Positions 16,696-28,616 of a stretch of 64,000 nucleotides of DNA are shown here, one piece after another (the stretch's first letter is position 1; every line of letters begins with the position of its first letter). Made by a program: the position numbers and the translations under genes. Under the pieces are notes generated by a model. It did no database searches. It was not told the origin of the DNA and was given only the letters and a program-made list of their open reading frames with translations. The stretch is from an uncultured Phycisphaerales bacterium. Its GTDB lineage: Bacteria; Planctomycetota; Phycisphaerae; Phycisphaerales; UBA1924. The stretch covers positions 1 through 64,000 of the forward strand of contig CALMPG010000095.1 in NCBI GenBank assembly GCA_937871915.1, written 5' to 3'.

Positions 16696-17439
16696 CTACA
16701 TACCGCCTTCCGATGGTGTCTCGCGGGGGGCGTCCTTGCCATCCGCGTTGGGCTTGCGGGCCGCGTCGATCACCGCGATGTACTTGGCCGGTTCTTTGAG
16801 AACATCCTTCACACAGCCAGCGCAACAAAGCCGGATGAGACGGCCCGCGATGACAAGGTCCCTGGTCTCGCTCATATCGCCGAGCTTGTCCTTGCTGACC
16901 GGACAGGTGGTTAGCGGATAGTCCGTACCTTGTTTTTCGACTACCGATCTGTCGAGGGAGGCCATGTACTTCTTCGGGTCCTTGAGAAACTCGGCCTTCT
17001 CCGTCTCGTCGGTGAGACGCACGAGACGGTTGTTGTAGACCCAGTCGATGGGCTTCTCGGGGAGCTTCTTGCCCGAGACGACAGAAGACTGAATCGGGTA
17101 GAGCGGGGCCTGATCCTTCACGATCGCACTGTCGAGCTTGTCGAGATTCTTGGTGAGGTCCTTCTCGAACTTGGGTGGGCACGACCCGCAGCAGAAGCGA
17201 ACCTCGCGACCCTCATAGAGCTTCACGACGGGCTCGCCCATGGACCCGAGCTTGCCGGTCGAGACCGGGCACGTGGATAGCGGGTAGGGATCGCCGATGC
17301 GCTTCGCGATGGCCTCCTCCCGGGGTGCCGGTTGAGTTGACGGATCAGTAGACCTGCCCGCTTGGCCCAGCGCGGGCGCGGCGGCGCCGGCGAAGAGAAG
17401 TACGAGGCTCATGACCGACGACTTGCACAACTTCAACAT
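16696..17439 (-). CDS. Exported protein with three tandem metal-binding (YHS/TRASH-like) repeats
   Basis: 247 residues. The ATG with an AAGGAG site leads into a signal peptide (VMSLVLLFAGAAAPALG). Three repeats follow, beginning YPLSTCPVS, YPIQSSVVS and YPLTTCPVS, each ending in an alpha-helical KYxxxxD segment. Repeats 1 and 3 keep a CPVS Cys and a CC..C cluster (RFCCGSCPPKF and RLCCAGCVKDV), while repeat 2 has lost all its Cys. The spacing matches heavy-metal binding YHS/TRASH folds. It is last in the copper operon after the CusA-like pump and is probably a periplasmic copper-binding protein. Confidence 0.7.
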   Translation of the reverse strand: MLKLCKSSVMSLVLLFAGAAAPALGQAGRSTDPSTQPAPREEAIAKRIGDPYPLSTCPVSTGKLGSMGEPVVKLYEGREVRFCCGSCPPKFEKDLTKNLDKLDSAIVKDQAPLYPIQSSVVSGKKLPEKPIDWVYNNRLVRLTDETEKAEFLKDPKKYMASLDRSVVEKQGTDYPLTTCPVSKDKLGDMSETRDLVIAGRLIRLCCAGCVKDVLKEPAKYIAVIDAARKPNADGKDAPRETPSEGGM

Positions 17440-17511
17440 GACCGAACTCCTTTGCCTGAATGAATCAAGGAACAACTGCGAGGCCCACTTACACGGTGAA
17501 CGTCGCCACGA

Positions 17512-20500
17512 TCAGGATCGCACGATCGACTTGCGGTGCTGCCACCGCTTGATGAGGTAGAACACGACGGGGTAGATGAGCAGTTCCATGACAAAGCTGA
17601 TGAGCAGACCGCCGATCATCGGGGCGGCGATGCGGCGCATGGTGTCGGCACCGGTTCCGTGCGCCCACAGAAGAGGAACGAGCCCGATGAATGTGGCGGC
17701 GACGGTCATCGCCTTGGGACGGATGCGCATGACCGCCCCGTCATGGACCGCATCCCACAGGTTGTGCGTGGTGCGCATGCGGCCTTGCTCCCTGAACCGG
17801 TCGAAGCTGTTTTCGAGGTAGAGCAGCATCACCATGCCGGTCTCGGCATCGAGACCCGCGAGCGCGATAATGCCGATGACAACGGCGAGCGACAGGTTGT
17901 AGTCCAGGGCGTGCATGAACCAGAACGCTCCGACCAGGCTGAACGGGACCGCCATAAGCACAATGCCCACCCGCACCCACGAGCGGCTGCTGACGTAGAG
18001 CAGGAAGACGATGGCGAAGAAGGCCAGCGCACTCGCGGCGATCAGCCGTGGGATGGTCTTTTCCCAGAACTCGAACTGACCGGAGAACACCAGCGTGTAT
18101 CCAGCCGGCAGTTCCACCTCTTGGGCCACGACGCGGCGTGCCTCGGCGATGTATCCGCCGAGGTCGCGCCCCGCGATGTCCACGTAGATCCACGCCGTCC
18201 GCATGGCATTCTCTGAACGAATCATGGGGGCGCCGGGATTGATCTTGATCGTCGCGAGCTGTCCCAGCGGCACCTGGAGTTTGTTGCCTCGCCCGTCGGA
18301 CATCGGGGCGGTGACGAGGACGTTTTCCAGCGCCGGCAGGTCGTCCCGGAAGTCGCGGAGGTAGCGCACGTTGAGGGGATAGCGCTCGGGGCCCTCTACC
18401 GTTGTGGTGACATTCATCCCGCCGACGGCGGATTGGATCACGTCCTGCACGTCACCGACCGTGAGCCCGTACCGGGCCGCCGCCTCACGGTTCACGTCGA
18501 CGTCGAGGTAGTAGCCCCCAAAGGTGCGTTCGGCGTAGGCCGAGACGGTGCCTGGAATGGTGCGCACGGCATTGGACGCTCGCTCGGCAAGATCACTCAG
18601 GACCTTCAGATCGGGTCCCATGATCTTGATCCCGACCGGGGTCTTGATCCCCGTCGCCAGCATGTTGATCCGGTTCTCGATTGGGTACGGCCATGCGTTG
18701 GCAACTCCGGGGAGCATCACCACGGTGTTGAGCCCGTGATGCATCGTGCCGTCGGGGTCCTGCCAGCCGAACTTGAGCTCCTCCGTGGTGATGGGCCGCG
18801 ATTCGGGCCAGAAGGTTGCGGTGAAGGGCCTCTTGAGCCATCCGGGCCAACCGCTGAACCAATAGGCCACCGGTCGTGCGCGCCACTGAGATCGATCCGG
18901 ATTTAGCTGCGCCACTGTCTCGATCATCGAAAGCGGCGCCGGATCGGTCGCCGTGTCCGCCCGCCCGATCTTCCCGTGGACGCTGATGACTTCGGGAAAC
19001 GTCGCGATGAGCTTGTCGGTCTGCTGAAGCAGCTCCTTGCTCTTGGTGATGCTGATCGAGGGGTCGGTCGTGGGCATGTAGAGCAGGTCACCCTCGTCCA
19101 GAGGGGGCATGAACTCGGTGCCCATGCGGGTGATCGGGTAATATGTGGACGCCAGGACCAGAACCGCGGCGAGCAGCGTGATCCACGGGTGCGCCATGAC
19201 CGCCCGGAAGAATGGGGCGTACATCCATTGGAGAACCCGGCTGATCGGGCTGTGCTTCTCGTGAATGATCTTCTGCGGCAGGAGCAGCATCGCCGTAAGC
19301 ACGGCCCATCCGCCGGCGAACCACCAGCGGTAGGGGGACAGGTGGGGCATGTTGCTCGCGACGGCATAGAGAGCCGCGGCGGGAAGGAACATCGACGCCA
19401 GCGTGATAAGGGTGTTGCGGGGGACACCCCACGCTTTGGGGAGGACCCGGCTGGTGATGAAGTAGTACATCAGCACGGGGATGATGGTGATCGACAGCAG
19501 CGCCGCCGCGGCCATCGCGAATGTCTTCGTGAAGGCCAGCGGCTTGAACAGTCGGCCGGCCTCGCCCCCGAGCACGAAGACCGGTAGGAACGAGACGGTG
19601 ATGATGAGGAGTGAGAAGAAGAGCTGCGGCCCCACCTCCTGAGCAGCCTCCAGCATGATCCGGTGCCGCGGCGTCGGCGTCGCCTGGGGATCGGCGTGAA
19701 GCCGCTCCTCCTCGCGGTCCAGGTGCTTGTGGGCGTTCTCGACCATGATGATCGCCGAGTCCACCACCACACCGATGGAAATGGCGATCCCGCCCAGGGA
19801 CATGATGTTGGCGTTGATCCCCAGAAGGTTCATCACCAGAAGCGACGCCACCACACTCGAGGGGACGACGAAGACCGCGACTAGCTCGCTCCGCAGGTGG
19901 AGCAAGAACAGGATGCAGACCAGCCCGACGACGATGATCTCTTCGACGAGTGTGTTGCGCAGCGTGTGGACCGATCGGCTGATGAGCTCGGAACGGTCGT
20001 AGGTGGGCTTGATAAACACACCCGGCGGCAGCCCCTCTTCGAGGGCTGCGAGCTTGACCTTCACGTCGCGGATGACTTTGTACGCGTTGGCCCCGAATCG
20101 GGCGATCACGACGCCTCCGACGGCCTCACCCTTCCCGTCGAGCTCGCCGACGCCGCGCCGAGCCTCGCCGCCGAGCTGAAGGGTGGCCACATCGCCGAGC
20201 ATGATCGGCGTGCCCCTGTCGCCGAGTCCGATCGAAACCTTGGCGAGGTCATCGAGCCCCTTCAAGTATCCCCGGCTGCGGACCATGTACTCGTTCTCGC
20301 TGAGTTCAAGCACCGACCCACCCACATCGTTGTTGGACCGCTCGATCGCCATGATCACATCGCGGAGCGCGAGCTGATACGCTTGGAGTTTCTGCGGGTC
20401 GAGGACAACCTGGTACTGCTTGACGAAGCCGCCGATGGACGCGATCTCGGAGACATCCTCGACCGAGGTGAGCGGGTAGCGCATGTACCAGTCCTGGAGG

Positions 20501-21174
20501 CTGCGGAGCTGCGCCAAATCCTGGTTCGCCGTGACGAGCGCCGTGCCTGTGAGCGGGTCGGTCCCCGGCTCCTCCCACGCGCGCACTCGGACGAGCCGGT
20601 CGCGCACGCCACCCTTCTCGGGTGCCTCTTCGCGCGTGGCGTACCACTCTCGCCCAGCGCTCGCCCTTTCGCCCGCCGCATCGGCCGAGCCAGGATCACG
20701 CCACAATCCCTTCGGATGGTCGGGGCTGTAGTAGCCGGGATACAGCACGTACTGGTACACCCAGCCAACGCCCGTCGCGTCTGGGCCGAGCTTGGGCTCG
20801 ACGCCCTTGGGAAGCCGGTCGCGTGCGAAGTTCAGATACTCCAGCACGCGGCTTCGCGCCCAGTAGATGTCGGTGCCGTCCTCAAACAGCACGTATACGA
20901 ATGACTGCTCGAACATGCTGTAGCCGCGGACCACAGTCGAACCGGGTACCGCAAGCATCGCGCTGGCAAGGGGGTAGGTGACTTGGTCGTCCACCACCTG
21001 TGGGTTTTGACCCGGATACTCGGTGGTGACGATAACCTGCACGTCCGACAGATCCGGGATCGCGTCGAGGCGGATGTTGAAGATGCTCCAGATGCCTGCG
21101 CCCACGAGCGTCGCCGTGAGCAGAAACACCATGAGGCGATTCTTGAGGGAGATCTCGATAATGCGAGCGATCAT
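17512..21174 (-). CDS. cusA: Copper/silver efflux RND pump (CusA-like)
   Basis: 1220 residues, about 170 longer than usual, the excess lying in a charged insert after [13 protein letters not shown] near residues 150-235 and elsewhere in the periplasmic part. It opens with [16 protein letters not shown] and has [14 protein letters not shown]. Helix 4 carries [20 protein letters not shown], the CusA type, and not the DFG type of the other pump in this window. Its start overlaps the end of the CopA-like gene by four bases (ATGA), so the four Cus/Cop genes are translationally coupled. It would remove Cu+ or Ag+ from the periplasm. Confidence 0.92.
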   Translation of the reverse strand: MIARIIEISLKNRLMVFLLTATLVGAGIWSIFNIRLDAIPDLSDVQVIVTTEYPGQNPQVVDDQVTYPLASAMLAVPGSTVVRGYSMFEQSFVYVLFEDGTDIYWARSRVLEYLNFARDRLPKGVEPKLGPDATGVGWVYQYVLYPGYYSPDHPKGLWRDPGSADAAGERASAGREWYATREEAPEKGGVRDRLVRVRAWEEPGTDPLTGTALVTANQDLAQLRSLQDWYMRYPLTSVEDVSEIASIGGFVKQYQVVLDPQKLQAYQLALRDVIMAIERSNNDVGGSVLELSENEYMVRSRGYLKGLDDLAKVSIGLGDRGTPIMLGDVATLQLGGEARRGVGELDGKGEAVGGVVIARFGANAYKVIRDVKVKLAALEEGLPPGVFIKPTYDRSELISRSVHTLRNTLVEEIIVVGLVCILFLLHLRSELVAVFVVPSSVVASLLVMNLLGINANIMSLGGIAISIGVVVDSAIIMVENAHKHLDREEERLHADPQATPTPRHRIMLEAAQEVGPQLFFSLLIITVSFLPVFVLGGEAGRLFKPLAFTKTFAMAAAALLSITIIPVLMYYFITSRVLPKAWGVPRNTLITLASMFLPAAALYAVASNMPHLSPYRWWFAGGWAVLTAMLLLPQKIIHEKHSPISRVLQWMYAPFFRAVMAHPWITLLAAVLVLASTYYPITRMGTEFMPPLDEGDLLYMPTTDPSISITKSKELLQQTDKLIATFPEVISVHGKIGRADTATDPAPLSMIETVAQLNPDRSQWRARPVAYWFSGWPGWLKRPFTATFWPESRPITTEELKFGWQDPDGTMHHGLNTVVMLPGVANAWPYPIENRINMLATGIKTPVGIKIMGPDLKVLSDLAERASNAVRTIPGTVSAYAERTFGGYYLDVDVNREAAARYGLTVGDVQDVIQSAVGGMNVTTTVEGPERYPLNVRYLRDFRDDLPALENVLVTAPMSDGRGNKLQVPLGQLATIKINPGAPMIRSENAMRTAWIYVDIAGRDLGGYIAEARRVVAQEVELPAGYTLVFSGQFEFWEKTIPRLIAASALAFFAIVFLLYVSSRSWVRVGIVLMAVPFSLVGAFWFMHALDYNLSLAVVIGIIALAGLDAETGMVMLLYLENSFDRFREQGRMRTTHNLWDAVHDGAVMRIRPKAMTVAATFIGLVPLLWAHGTGADTMRRIAAPMIGGLLISFVMELLIYPVVFYLIKRWQHRKSIVRS

Positions 21175-23285
21175 GCTTTGGGTCCTCGAAGTCGCAGAGC
21201 ATTGCCGACCACGGAGACTGAACTCAGGCTCATGGCGACGGCGGCGAAGAGAGGCGAAAGCAGAAGGCCGAATGCCGGATAGAGGATGCCGGCCGCAAGA
21301 GGGACGCCGAGGGCGTTGTAGATCAGCGCGAAGACGAGGTTCTGCTTCATGTTGGAGACCGTGGCTTGTGAGAGTCGGCGAGCCCTCGCGATGCCTCGCA
21401 AGTCTCCCTTCACCAACGTGACGTGCCCGCTGTTCATCGCCACGTCTGTTCCCGTTCCCATCGCGATGCCGACATCGGCACGGGCAAGAGCAGGCGCGTC
21501 ATTGATCCCGTCGCCCGCCATCGCAACGCGTTTTCCCTTCTCTTGGAGAGCGGCTACGAGCTCGACCTTGTCCTGCGGCCGGACCTCCGCGTGCACCTCA
21601 TCGATGCCGAGTTGTTGTGCGACCGATTGGGCGGTCGTGAGCCCGTCCCCTGTAGCCATGACGATGCGAATGCCGGCGTCGTGGAGGTCGCGGATGGCTT
21701 CTGGTGTCGATTCTCTGACCGGGTCGGCGGCCGCGAGCAAACCCGCCGCTTGGCCGTCCACCGCCGCGTACACGACGGACGCTCCTTGCAAGCGGTGAGA
21801 CTCCGCCGCCTCCCGAAGCGACGTGATGTTCACGCCCAACTCGTGCATGAGCGGCGCATTGCCGAGCGCGACCTGCTTGCCGTCCACATGCCCACGCACA
21901 CCGATCCCGGTGCTGGACTCAAACCCCTCGGCCCTGCTGAGCGTGAGTCCGCGCCGTCCTGCTTCCGCAACGAAGGCATCGGCGAGCGGATGTTCGCTGC
22001 CCTGCTCGAGGCTGGCGGCAAGTCGCAGCACCTCGTTTGCGGTCATGGGCGGGACCGCAACAACGATCTTGAACACGGGCTTACCCACAGTAAGCGTGCC
22101 AGTCTTATCGACGATGAGCGTGTCGATGGTGCGCAGGGACTCGAGCGCTTCCGCGTCGCGGAAGAGGACACCCGATGCGGCCCCGCGTCCAGTTGCCACC
22201 ATGATGGACATCGGCGTTGCAAGGCCCAGCGCGCACGGGCAAGCAATAATCAGTACCGAGACAGAGTTCAAGATGGCGTAGGCCCAGCGTGGCTCCGGGC
22301 CGAGCAAGCCCCACACCAGCAGCGTAACGGCCGCGATCGCGAGGACGGCCAGAACAAACCAGTACGACACCGCATCTGCCAGTCGTTGCAAGGGAGCGCG
22401 GGAACGCTGCGCCTGCGCCACCATCTGGACGATCTGCGAGAGCATGGTTTGCGCACCGACCTTGTCGGCCCGCATCACCAGGCTCCCCCCGCCGTTGATC
22501 GTCGCGCCGATGACGCGGTCTCCGGCCTGTTTCTCAACCGGCATCGATTCGCCGGTCAGCATGGACTCGTCCACGCTGGAGCGACCTTCGAGGACCACGC
22601 CATCCACCGGGACCTTCTCGCCGGGTCGTACGCGGAGTGAGTCTCCGATGTGCACATGCGTGAGCGGGACATCCTCCTCACCACCGTCCTCGCGAATCCG
22701 ACGAGCCGTCTTGGGCGCAAGCCCCAGCAGTGACTTCAACGCCGCGGAGGTTCGGGATCGTGCGCTCAGCTCGAGGACCTGTCCGAGTAGAGTGAGGGAC
22801 ACGATGACGGCTGCAGCCTCGTAGTACACACCAACTCTGCCATGCGACTCGAACCCGCGAGGGAAGGCAGCGGGATAGAGAGTGGCAGCGAGGCTGTAGA
22901 GAAAGGCCGCGCCAACGCCGGTCCCGATGAGCGTCCACATGTTCGGGCTGCGTCGGCGTATCGAGTTGGCCCAGCGTACAAAGAACGGTGCCCCAGCCCA
23001 GAGCACGATCGGAATCGTGAACGCAAGTTCAATCCAGGTTCGGACGGTGCCCGACAGACCCGGCAGATAGTGGCCCGCCATCGCCAGGACCGTCACGACG
23101 ACGGTCAGCGGAAGTGTCAACCAGAAGCGACGCTTGAAGCTGACCAACTCCGGGTCTGGCCCCTCATCAAGAGTCGGGAGCAAGGGTTCCAGTGCCATTC
23201 CGCAGATCGGGCAATCGCCAGGACCCGGCTGACGGATCTGCGGATGCATCGGGCAGGTGTACGTGGTGGCAGCAGTACTGCTCAT
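21171..23285 (-). CDS. copA: Copper-exporting P1B ATPase with N-terminal metal-binding domain
   Basis: 704 residues from an ATG with an AAGGAG site. The N-terminus has [20 protein letters not shown], the heavy-metal-binding domain that occurs in CusB- and CopA-type proteins of environmental bacteria and replaces the usual MxCxxC domain. Core motifs are [22 protein letters not shown], the [10 protein letters not shown] motif and [20 protein letters not shown]. The last helices contain the [10 protein letters not shown] and [15 protein letters not shown] segments typical of the Cu+ PIB-1 group. The product should pump Cu+ out of the cytoplasm. Confidence 0.92.
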   Translation of the reverse strand: MSSTAATTYTCPMHPQIRQPGPGDCPICGMALEPLLPTLDEGPDPELVSFKRRFWLTLPLTVVVTVLAMAGHYLPGLSGTVRTWIELAFTIPIVLWAGAPFFVRWANSIRRRSPNMWTLIGTGVGAAFLYSLAATLYPAAFPRGFESHGRVGVYYEAAAVIVSLTLLGQVLELSARSRTSAALKSLLGLAPKTARRIREDGGEEDVPLTHVHIGDSLRVRPGEKVPVDGVVLEGRSSVDESMLTGESMPVEKQAGDRVIGATINGGGSLVMRADKVGAQTMLSQIVQMVAQAQRSRAPLQRLADAVSYWFVLAVLAIAAVTLLVWGLLGPEPRWAYAILNSVSVLIIACPCALGLATPMSIMVATGRGAASGVLFRDAEALESLRTIDTLIVDKTGTLTVGKPVFKIVVAVPPMTANEVLRLAASLEQGSEHPLADAFVAEAGRRGLTLSRAEGFESSTGIGVRGHVDGKQVALGNAPLMHELGVNITSLREAAESHRLQGASVVYAAVDGQAAGLLAAADPVRESTPEAIRDLHDAGIRIVMATGDGLTTAQSVAQQLGIDEVHAEVRPQDKVELVAALQEKGKRVAMAGDGINDAPALARADVGIAMGTGTDVAMNSGHVTLVKGDLRGIARARRLSQATVSNMKQNLVFALIYNALGVPLAAGILYPAFGLLLSPLFAAVAMSLSSVSVVGNALRLRGPKA

Positions 23286-25321
23286 GGTCGCGCTCCTTTC
23301 GTCGTCACCTCGCGGACCAGAGCGCCGCACGCCTTCATGTCGCTAGCAAAGAACGGGTTCGCCACATCGGGCGAAATCTGAAGCCAGTCCCCCTTGGCGC
23401 CGCCCGGGGCCATTGGGCAGTTCATCACATACAAGTCCTTTGCTACGGCGGTCGTCGGTGGCATCACATCCACCAGCGATATGACCCGTTCTCCCAGCGC
23501 GCTGAACATCTGGCGCTGATGGTCGAGCGGATGCCCCTTCATGGCCTCCGCCGCCTTGGCTACTCCCACGGCGAGCGGCTCGTGATTCGTCCCGGATAGG
23601 GTGCCGTGGAGGGCGTGGGCCGCGGACAACAGGGGAGCCATCTCGAGCGGCGTGGCCTGGTCCTGCACAGCGCCGAGCGCACCGGACAGTTTCAAGTACT
23701 CCGAGACCACCATGTCGATCTTTTGCTGTTGGTCCGGGGTGACCTCGACCGAGGCGGCCAGGGGCGAGGAAGCGGCGCTCGTCCCCCGGCCCGTGCCAGC
23801 CGGTGCCTGTTGGCTGAGGAACTTCTGGATCGCCTCGCGCAGGCGGCTTTCCGAGTCGATCAGGAACTGCCCGCTGGTCACCACTGCTTCGCCGGGGGCG
23901 AGCCCCTCGAGCACCTGCACCAGCCCGTCGCTCCCCGCGAGCCCCATCTTGACGCGGCGGGGCTGGAACCTGCCGACGCCCTCGGCAACAAAGGCCACCT
24001 GTGATTCACCGGTATCGATGATCGCCTCGCGCGGCACCATCACGGCGCGATCGGCGACCTGCGACTCAAGCCGAACCGTGGCGTACATCCCGGGCTTGAG
24101 CGTCAGCGAAGGGTTCGGAATGGCAATGCGCACCAGCGACGTGCGCGTCCTCGGGTCTACCCGCGGGTCCACGAACATGATCTCGCCGTCCACGGATCCC
24201 TCGGGGCGAGATGCGAGCATGGCGGTCGCGTGATGACCGACTGCTACGAACGGAAGGTCCTTCTCGAAGACCCGGGCGTCCAGCCAAAGCGTGGAGTGAT
24301 CGACGATCCGCAGGACGCGGTCGCCCATCTTCACTGCCGCTCCCTCCACCACCGGCTTCTCGGTAATGTCGCCCGTCACAGGGCTTGTGAACGTAATCAC
24401 CGCCGGCGCTTTGTCCAGCTTGGAGAGCGCCTCGATCTGCCGAGGGTCAAGCCCGAACAGTTCCAGCTTGTTCGCCGCGGCGTCATAGAGCGCGCCGGCG
24501 ACGGCGCCTCTCTCGCCGCCGTCACTATTGGTACCGGCCCGGGCCCGCCGTGCGGTAATGAGCTCCTCGACCGCGACCTGGAGCTCGGGGCTGTAGAGAT
24601 CAAACAGCGGATCGCCGGCTTCGATGCGCTGACCCTCGACATTCGCGTGCAGACGGCGAACCCAACCAGACACGCGCAGGTTGATGTCAACGATGTTGGG
24701 CTGGGCCTCGTCGAGGTAGCCGACGAGCCGCACCGACCGTGCCAGCGGCGCTTCCGTCACCATCGCCACCCGCACGCCCATGTTCTGGACGACCGCGGGA
24801 TCGATGGTGACCGCGCCCCCTACTCCTCCCGGGCCGCCGCCGGCCCGTTCGTCCTCGTAGACCGGGATTAGGTCCATCCCCATCGGGCTCTTGCCGGGTT
24901 TGTCGGAGATGTACGGCGGGCTGAGCATCGGGTCCCACCAGTACTTCACCTTCCGGTCCGCCTGCGGCTGACCATTGTGTGCCATGCTCGCGCTGTGGTC
25001 GTGGCTCGCTCCGTCGGACGGCATGGCCGTGTTGTCAACGTTCAGCGGCGTGAGCTTCATGTGACAGATCGGGCAGTCGCCCGGCTTGTCCTGGATCACC
25101 TGCGGGTGCATCCCGCACGTCCAGAGCTGCTTGGCGTCCTTCTCGGCACCTCGCTCTCCCGATTCTTGCGATTGATCCGCGGCCTTCATGCCGAGCATCG
25201 GCCTGACGGACGAATGCCAGCGTGAGCCGACGTACACGCCGCCAGCGGCGGCGAGGAGAACGAGCACGTAGAGGCTGGCGCGGCGGGCCGGGCGCGAGGA
25301 TGTGGTGACTGGGTGTGTCAT
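23282..25321 (-). CDS. cusB: Cu/Ag RND adaptor with metal-binding N-terminus and DUF3347-like C-terminus (CusB-like)
   Basis: 679 residues, large for this family. A membrane anchor is followed by [18 protein letters not shown], then a second region [20 protein letters not shown] with [10 protein letters not shown], both copper-handling modules of CusB-type proteins. The adaptor core follows ([20 protein letters not shown]). The last 170 residues look like DUF3347, with [18 protein letters not shown] and a final Met/Cys pair (MKACG). All these extras support copper rather than zinc. It overlaps its neighbours by four bases on both sides. Confidence 0.9.
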   Translation of the reverse strand: MTHPVTTSSRPARRASLYVLVLLAAAGGVYVGSRWHSSVRPMLGMKAADQSQESGERGAEKDAKQLWTCGMHPQVIQDKPGDCPICHMKLTPLNVDNTAMPSDGASHDHSASMAHNGQPQADRKVKYWWDPMLSPPYISDKPGKSPMGMDLIPVYEDERAGGGPGGVGGAVTIDPAVVQNMGVRVAMVTEAPLARSVRLVGYLDEAQPNIVDINLRVSGWVRRLHANVEGQRIEAGDPLFDLYSPELQVAVEELITARRARAGTNSDGGERGAVAGALYDAAANKLELFGLDPRQIEALSKLDKAPAVITFTSPVTGDITEKPVVEGAAVKMGDRVLRIVDHSTLWLDARVFEKDLPFVAVGHHATAMLASRPEGSVDGEIMFVDPRVDPRTRTSLVRIAIPNPSLTLKPGMYATVRLESQVADRAVMVPREAIIDTGESQVAFVAEGVGRFQPRRVKMGLAGSDGLVQVLEGLAPGEAVVTSGQFLIDSESRLREAIQKFLSQQAPAGTGRGTSAASSPLAASVEVTPDQQQKIDMVVSEYLKLSGALGAVQDQATPLEMAPLLSAAHALHGTLSGTNHEPLAVGVAKAAEAMKGHPLDHQRQMFSALGERVISLVDVMPPTTAVAKDLYVMNCPMAPGGAKGDWLQISPDVANPFFASDMKACGALVREVTTKGARP

Positions 25322-26754
25322 GGACGGGTCTCCTGCAGAATCACAGTCGCCGTGGCACTTGCCGTCGGCGCGTGGTTGGGTGTGGGGCTTGCTGCGTGGG
25401 AAGGCATGGGCGAGGCGAGGGTCTCGACATCGGTACCCATGAGCGCTTCGAGCTCAGCGAGCCGCTTCTCGCGCATCCCACGGACCTCGGCGACGACGAG
25501 CCTCGCATCAAGCAGCGCACGCTCGGAGCCGATCATGTCGAGATAGGCGGCCCCACCTGCCGAGTAAGACTGACGGGTAATGGCCACGATCCGCTCCGCC
25601 GCGGGCACAATGCGGGATTCGAAGAGCGCCGCCTGACGCTCGGCATCACGGAGGGCAATGAGGGTCGCCACGAACGAAGCGGCGCGGTCGTTTCGTGCTT
25701 GCCGGAGCACGGCCTCGCTCCCCCGCAACATGGCGCCCGCGTCCTTGATGCCGCCCTCGATCTCCTTGATCGTGGTCGGGAGCATGACCGCAGCGCCAAC
25801 GGCCTGGGAAGCGCTACCGGTGAACGCAAACATGGGATTGATGTCGGGGAGCCACTCAAGGCGGGCACGTTCGAGCGCATCGGCGCGACCTTGAATACGC
25901 TGGGCCAGCGCCTCCAGCTCCGGGTTCTGCTCCACGGCTGTTGCAATTAGGACCGCGTCATCGACGGGGATCGGCCGTGGCGGAGGCGTCAGTTCGGGCG
26001 CCGACAACGGCGCCTCCGGTTCACGGCCGAGCAAGCCGTTGAGCATCGCACGCGCTGCGGCCAGGTTCGCCTCGGCAGTCCTCACCGAGTCCCCGGCCGC
26101 CTCGGACTCGACGTCTGCCTTGAGCAGGTCCTGCTGGATGCCACCCGCCCGGACTCGGGAGCCCGCCGTGTCGAGCGTGAACCGCGCGAGCAGCTCCCGT
26201 TCTCGTGCTATGCGGAGGCGTTCGGCCTGCACCGCGTAATCAGCCCACGCGCTCAGCACTCGACGCTGCAGCTCGAACTTCGCGGCCCGGAATCGCGCCC
26301 CAGCCTCCCGGGCCTGAGCCAGCGCGACCTCGCCCTGCTTCGCCGCCTTCGATGGCCAGAGGAGGCTCTCCATCGAATCCGGACTGAAGGAGAAGGTGCT
26401 GCGGTCGAACGCCTTCATGTTGCCGGCGGAGAGGGTGTACGAGTACCCGAGCATGAGCCGCGAGTTCGGCCACGCCGCCGCGACGTCGATGCGCTCGACC
26501 GCCGCCTTCCAGTCGAAATAGGCAGACTCCAGATCGCCATTCGCAAGGAAGGCGCGATGCAGCACTTCCGACCAAGTGGGCTCTGGCGGCAGGTCTGGGA
26601 GTACCCGATCCTCGAATCTCGGTTCGTATGGCTTCCCTGTCTCGGCAAGGCGAGCCCGCTCCTCATTCGTGCCCTTCGGCGTGAGGGAACAGCCCGCGAG
26701 AGAGGCTGCCGCGAGGGCGGTCAGCGCGGCCACCGCGGCGCGATTGGAATACAT
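25318..26754 (-). CDS. cusC: TolC-family outer membrane factor (CusC-like)
   Basis: 478 residues. The ATG at 26754 leads into a signal and a lipobox SLAGC, so it is a lipoprotein. The rest is helical with two OEP repeats, including AAWPNSRLMLGYSYTLSAG and the second-half coiled coil. The product should be the outer membrane duct for the adjacent adaptor and pump. It is separated by 110 bases from the small Cys-rich gene upstream, so the two may share a promoter. Confidence 0.85.
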   Translation of the reverse strand: MYSNRAAVAALTALAAASLAGCSLTPKGTNEERARLAETGKPYEPRFEDRVLPDLPPEPTWSEVLHRAFLANGDLESAYFDWKAAVERIDVAAAWPNSRLMLGYSYTLSAGNMKAFDRSTFSFSPDSMESLLWPSKAAKQGEVALAQAREAGARFRAAKFELQRRVLSAWADYAVQAERLRIARERELLARFTLDTAGSRVRAGGIQQDLLKADVESEAAGDSVRTAEANLAAARAMLNGLLGREPEAPLSAPELTPPPRPIPVDDAVLIATAVEQNPELEALAQRIQGRADALERARLEWLPDINPMFAFTGSASQAVGAAVMLPTTIKEIEGGIKDAGAMLRGSEAVLRQARNDRAASFVATLIALRDAERQAALFESRIVPAAERIVAITRQSYSAGGAAYLDMIGSERALLDARLVVAEVRGMREKRLAELEALMGTDVETLASPMPSHAASPTPNHAPTASATATVILQETRP

Positions 26755-26864
26755 GGGGTGACACTCCTGGTTGTACTGGTTGGACGCGCAGCCTGGCGGC
26801 AGCACGGTGATGGACCACTTTGACGGTTCGGTGAGCGCGCAATGCCGCTCAGGACCGTTTGGGT

Positions 26865-27284
26865 CTACATCAACCAGACACAGAGGAGCGATTGAATCGA
26901 GGGGGACGAACGCCGGAGCAAGGCGTCGTCGCCATGCCACACGAACGATCGCGCGGCCGGCTCGGGCACGAGCATGATCAACACGGGCACAAAGGCCAAT
27001 AGCTGGGTCAGGGGCTTGTGTTCCGGCCCCGGTGGCGGCGTTTGGGGAGCCTCCTGCTGCGACGCCTTGCAGTTACAGCCGACGTAGCTGTCCTTGGCCA
27101 TCGGGCACTCGACCGAGCCGCCATCCGCATCCCCGCCGCAGCAGTCGCACGTCGCGCCCGCCGGCATCCCCATCGATACGAGTGCCGCCGCATCCGGCAT
27201 GCCGACGCACCGCTGCGGCAGCAGCCCCGCGAAGGGCTGAAGAAGCAGCGACGCGATCAGGATGGCTCGAAACACCAGATACAC
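26865..27284 (-). CDS. Small exported Cys-rich protein heading the copper operon
   Basis: 139 residues from a GTG. A signal (LVFRAILIASLLLQPFAGLL) is followed by a Cys/Met/Asp-rich mature part with TCDCCGGDADGG, VECPM and GCNCKA, then a second hydrophobic segment (LLAFVPVLIMLVP). Cys pairs with Met suit Cu+ binding. It has the same style as the protein at 6790-7221. Its place as first gene of the copper operon suggests a periplasmic or membrane sensor, or a copper carrier. The function is not established. Confidence 0.6.
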   Translation of the reverse strand: MYLVFRAILIASLLLQPFAGLLPQRCVGMPDAAALVSMGMPAGATCDCCGGDADGGSVECPMAKDSYVGCNCKASQQEAPQTPPPGPEHKPLTQLLAFVPVLIMLVPEPAARSFVWHGDDALLRRSSPSIQSLLCVWLM

Positions 27285-27986
27285 GGTAGTTGGATGCTCC
27301 AGGGTCCTCGGTGGGTTCCCGCCTAATGGTTATCGGCGAACGTTCGGTCATTGAGTACCATTAAGGATACGCCCTTCCGCAGACGGAGGTTCAGGGGGTT
27401 CGCCCCGAGCGAATTCGGCGTCCAACCGACGGTCGTCGCGCGTCAACCGGCGATTTGATGACGAAATCCACGCCTCCCTGGCGAGAATCGGTTCGCCTGG
27501 GTTGTGGATACGGAGCTTCAAGCCGCCACGCGAAAGCGTGGCGGTTTTCGTTGGGGAACGCGAGAGCGGCACTGGCCGGCGGCGGACGGCCAGAACCCGT
27601 GGGATTTGCGGGGGATTTGGCGCGAGTGGGCCTTCGTCCGGGCGCTCTCGCCCGGAGCGTCATGAACGAGGCTCGGTCAGAACACCACGGTGTTCGTCTC
27701 GGACACGGTGCCAAAGCTCTCGACCTCTCGAACTCTCTGGTTGACAACCTCAACTGGTTAGCGCCGCCGAGACGCGTCGTGCCGTACCCCGCGTGACCCC
27801 CGCGGTCTCACCGGGCAGCAAGGTTGAGACGGCGACGGATCGCCGAACCCAAGCGGTTGGTGCCCATTGTCGCAAAGTCTCAAGGATTGTCCGGTTTCCT
27901 CGTGAGGTGTCGCTGCCGGCGAACTCTCGCTTTCTCCGTTCGCTCGCACTGCGCCTGTCCGGATGACACTGGCATCCCCATTGGAG
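27285..27986. other. About 700 bases with no convincing gene
   Basis: Short open frames exist on both strands, but none has a recognisable motif, signal or ribosome site. The part near 27285-27360 should hold the promoter of the copper operon, and a strong hairpin terminator lies at 27523. This gap marks the border between the metal island and the secretion operon. I saw no tRNA or clear attachment site. Confidence 0.6.
27523..27548 (+). terminator. Rho-independent terminator
   Basis: Perfect 9-base stem CCGCCACGC / GCGTGGCGG with a GAAA tetraloop, followed by TTTT. This is the classic intrinsic-terminator form. No gene was recognised just upstream of it on the plus strand, so it may be left over from a lost gene. 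Confidence 0.65.
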
Positions 27987-28616
27987 TCAGTCACTAGGCC
28001 GCGCGGTAGAGGTGGCCGAGTTTCCCAGCAGGAGCGTTCGCTTGGCCCATTCTCGCCAAACCGCGCCGTCGCCTTCCAGCGCGATCTTGGCCAGCTGGTC
28101 GCGCGTGTGATCGTCGGCAAGGTGGTGCTTGACCTCAAGGCGCGTCAGGGCCTGCAACGTCGGGATGTGGCCGGGATAGACCTCGAGCGCCGATGCGTAT
28201 GCGGATTGCGCGTCGGTGGTCCGCCCGGCCCGCTCCAGCGTAAGCCCGAGGTTCAGCCGAGGGTCCGGATGGCTGGGCATGAGCTTCTTGGCCCACTCAA
28301 ACTCCGAGGCGGCCGCATACAGATCGCCTTTCTTGAGACAGACAACTCCGAGGTCGTTGTGGGCGGGGCCATGATACAGGTCGGCGGTGAGAGCTTGCCG
28401 GAGGAGCTTCTCGGCGTCATCGAGCTTAGGTGGGTTCCGCGAGAGCGCGTCGGCGGCCCGCATCGTGAGGCGCTGGGCCTCGATCGGGTTGCGATCCACG
28501 TCTGTCTGCGGTGCGTAGGGGCCGCTCGATGCACGGCACCCGACGAAGATGAATACGCAGGACACCGCCACGAGAAACGCGACGGCGTGGAGGATGCGGG
28601 CGATGGAGCGGGGCAT
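27987..28616 (-). CDS. TPR-repeat lipoprotein at the end of the secretion operon
   Basis: 209 residues. A hydrophobic signal ends VFIFVGC, a lipobox. The mature part has tetratricopeptide repeats: AEKLLRQALTADLYHGPAHN, then AASEFEWAKKLMPSHPDPRL and AQSAYASALEVYPGHIPT. The ATG sits at the stop of the previous gene with no gap. It may be a pilotin-like or scaffold partner for the secretin in this operon, although that role is only suggested by position. Confidence 0.75.
   Translation of the reverse strand: MPRSIARILHAVAFLVAVSCVFIFVGCRASSGPYAPQTDVDRNPIEAQRLTMRAADALSRNPPKLDDAEKLLRQALTADLYHGPAHNDLGVVCLKKGDLYAAASEFEWAKKLMPSHPDPRLNLGLTLERAGRTTDAQSAYASALEVYPGHIPTLQALTRLEVKHHLADDHTRDQLAKIALEGDGAVWREWAKRTLLLGNSATSTARPSD

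Noticed and set aside
27455-27796. 113-codon plus-strand frame in the gap after the copper operon
   Set aside because: No recognisable motif, no signal peptide, no good ribosome site, and it contains a strong terminator hairpin.
27285-27986. tRNA gene as an island boundary
   Set aside because: No cloverleaf with the GTTCRANNC T-loop was found on either strand.
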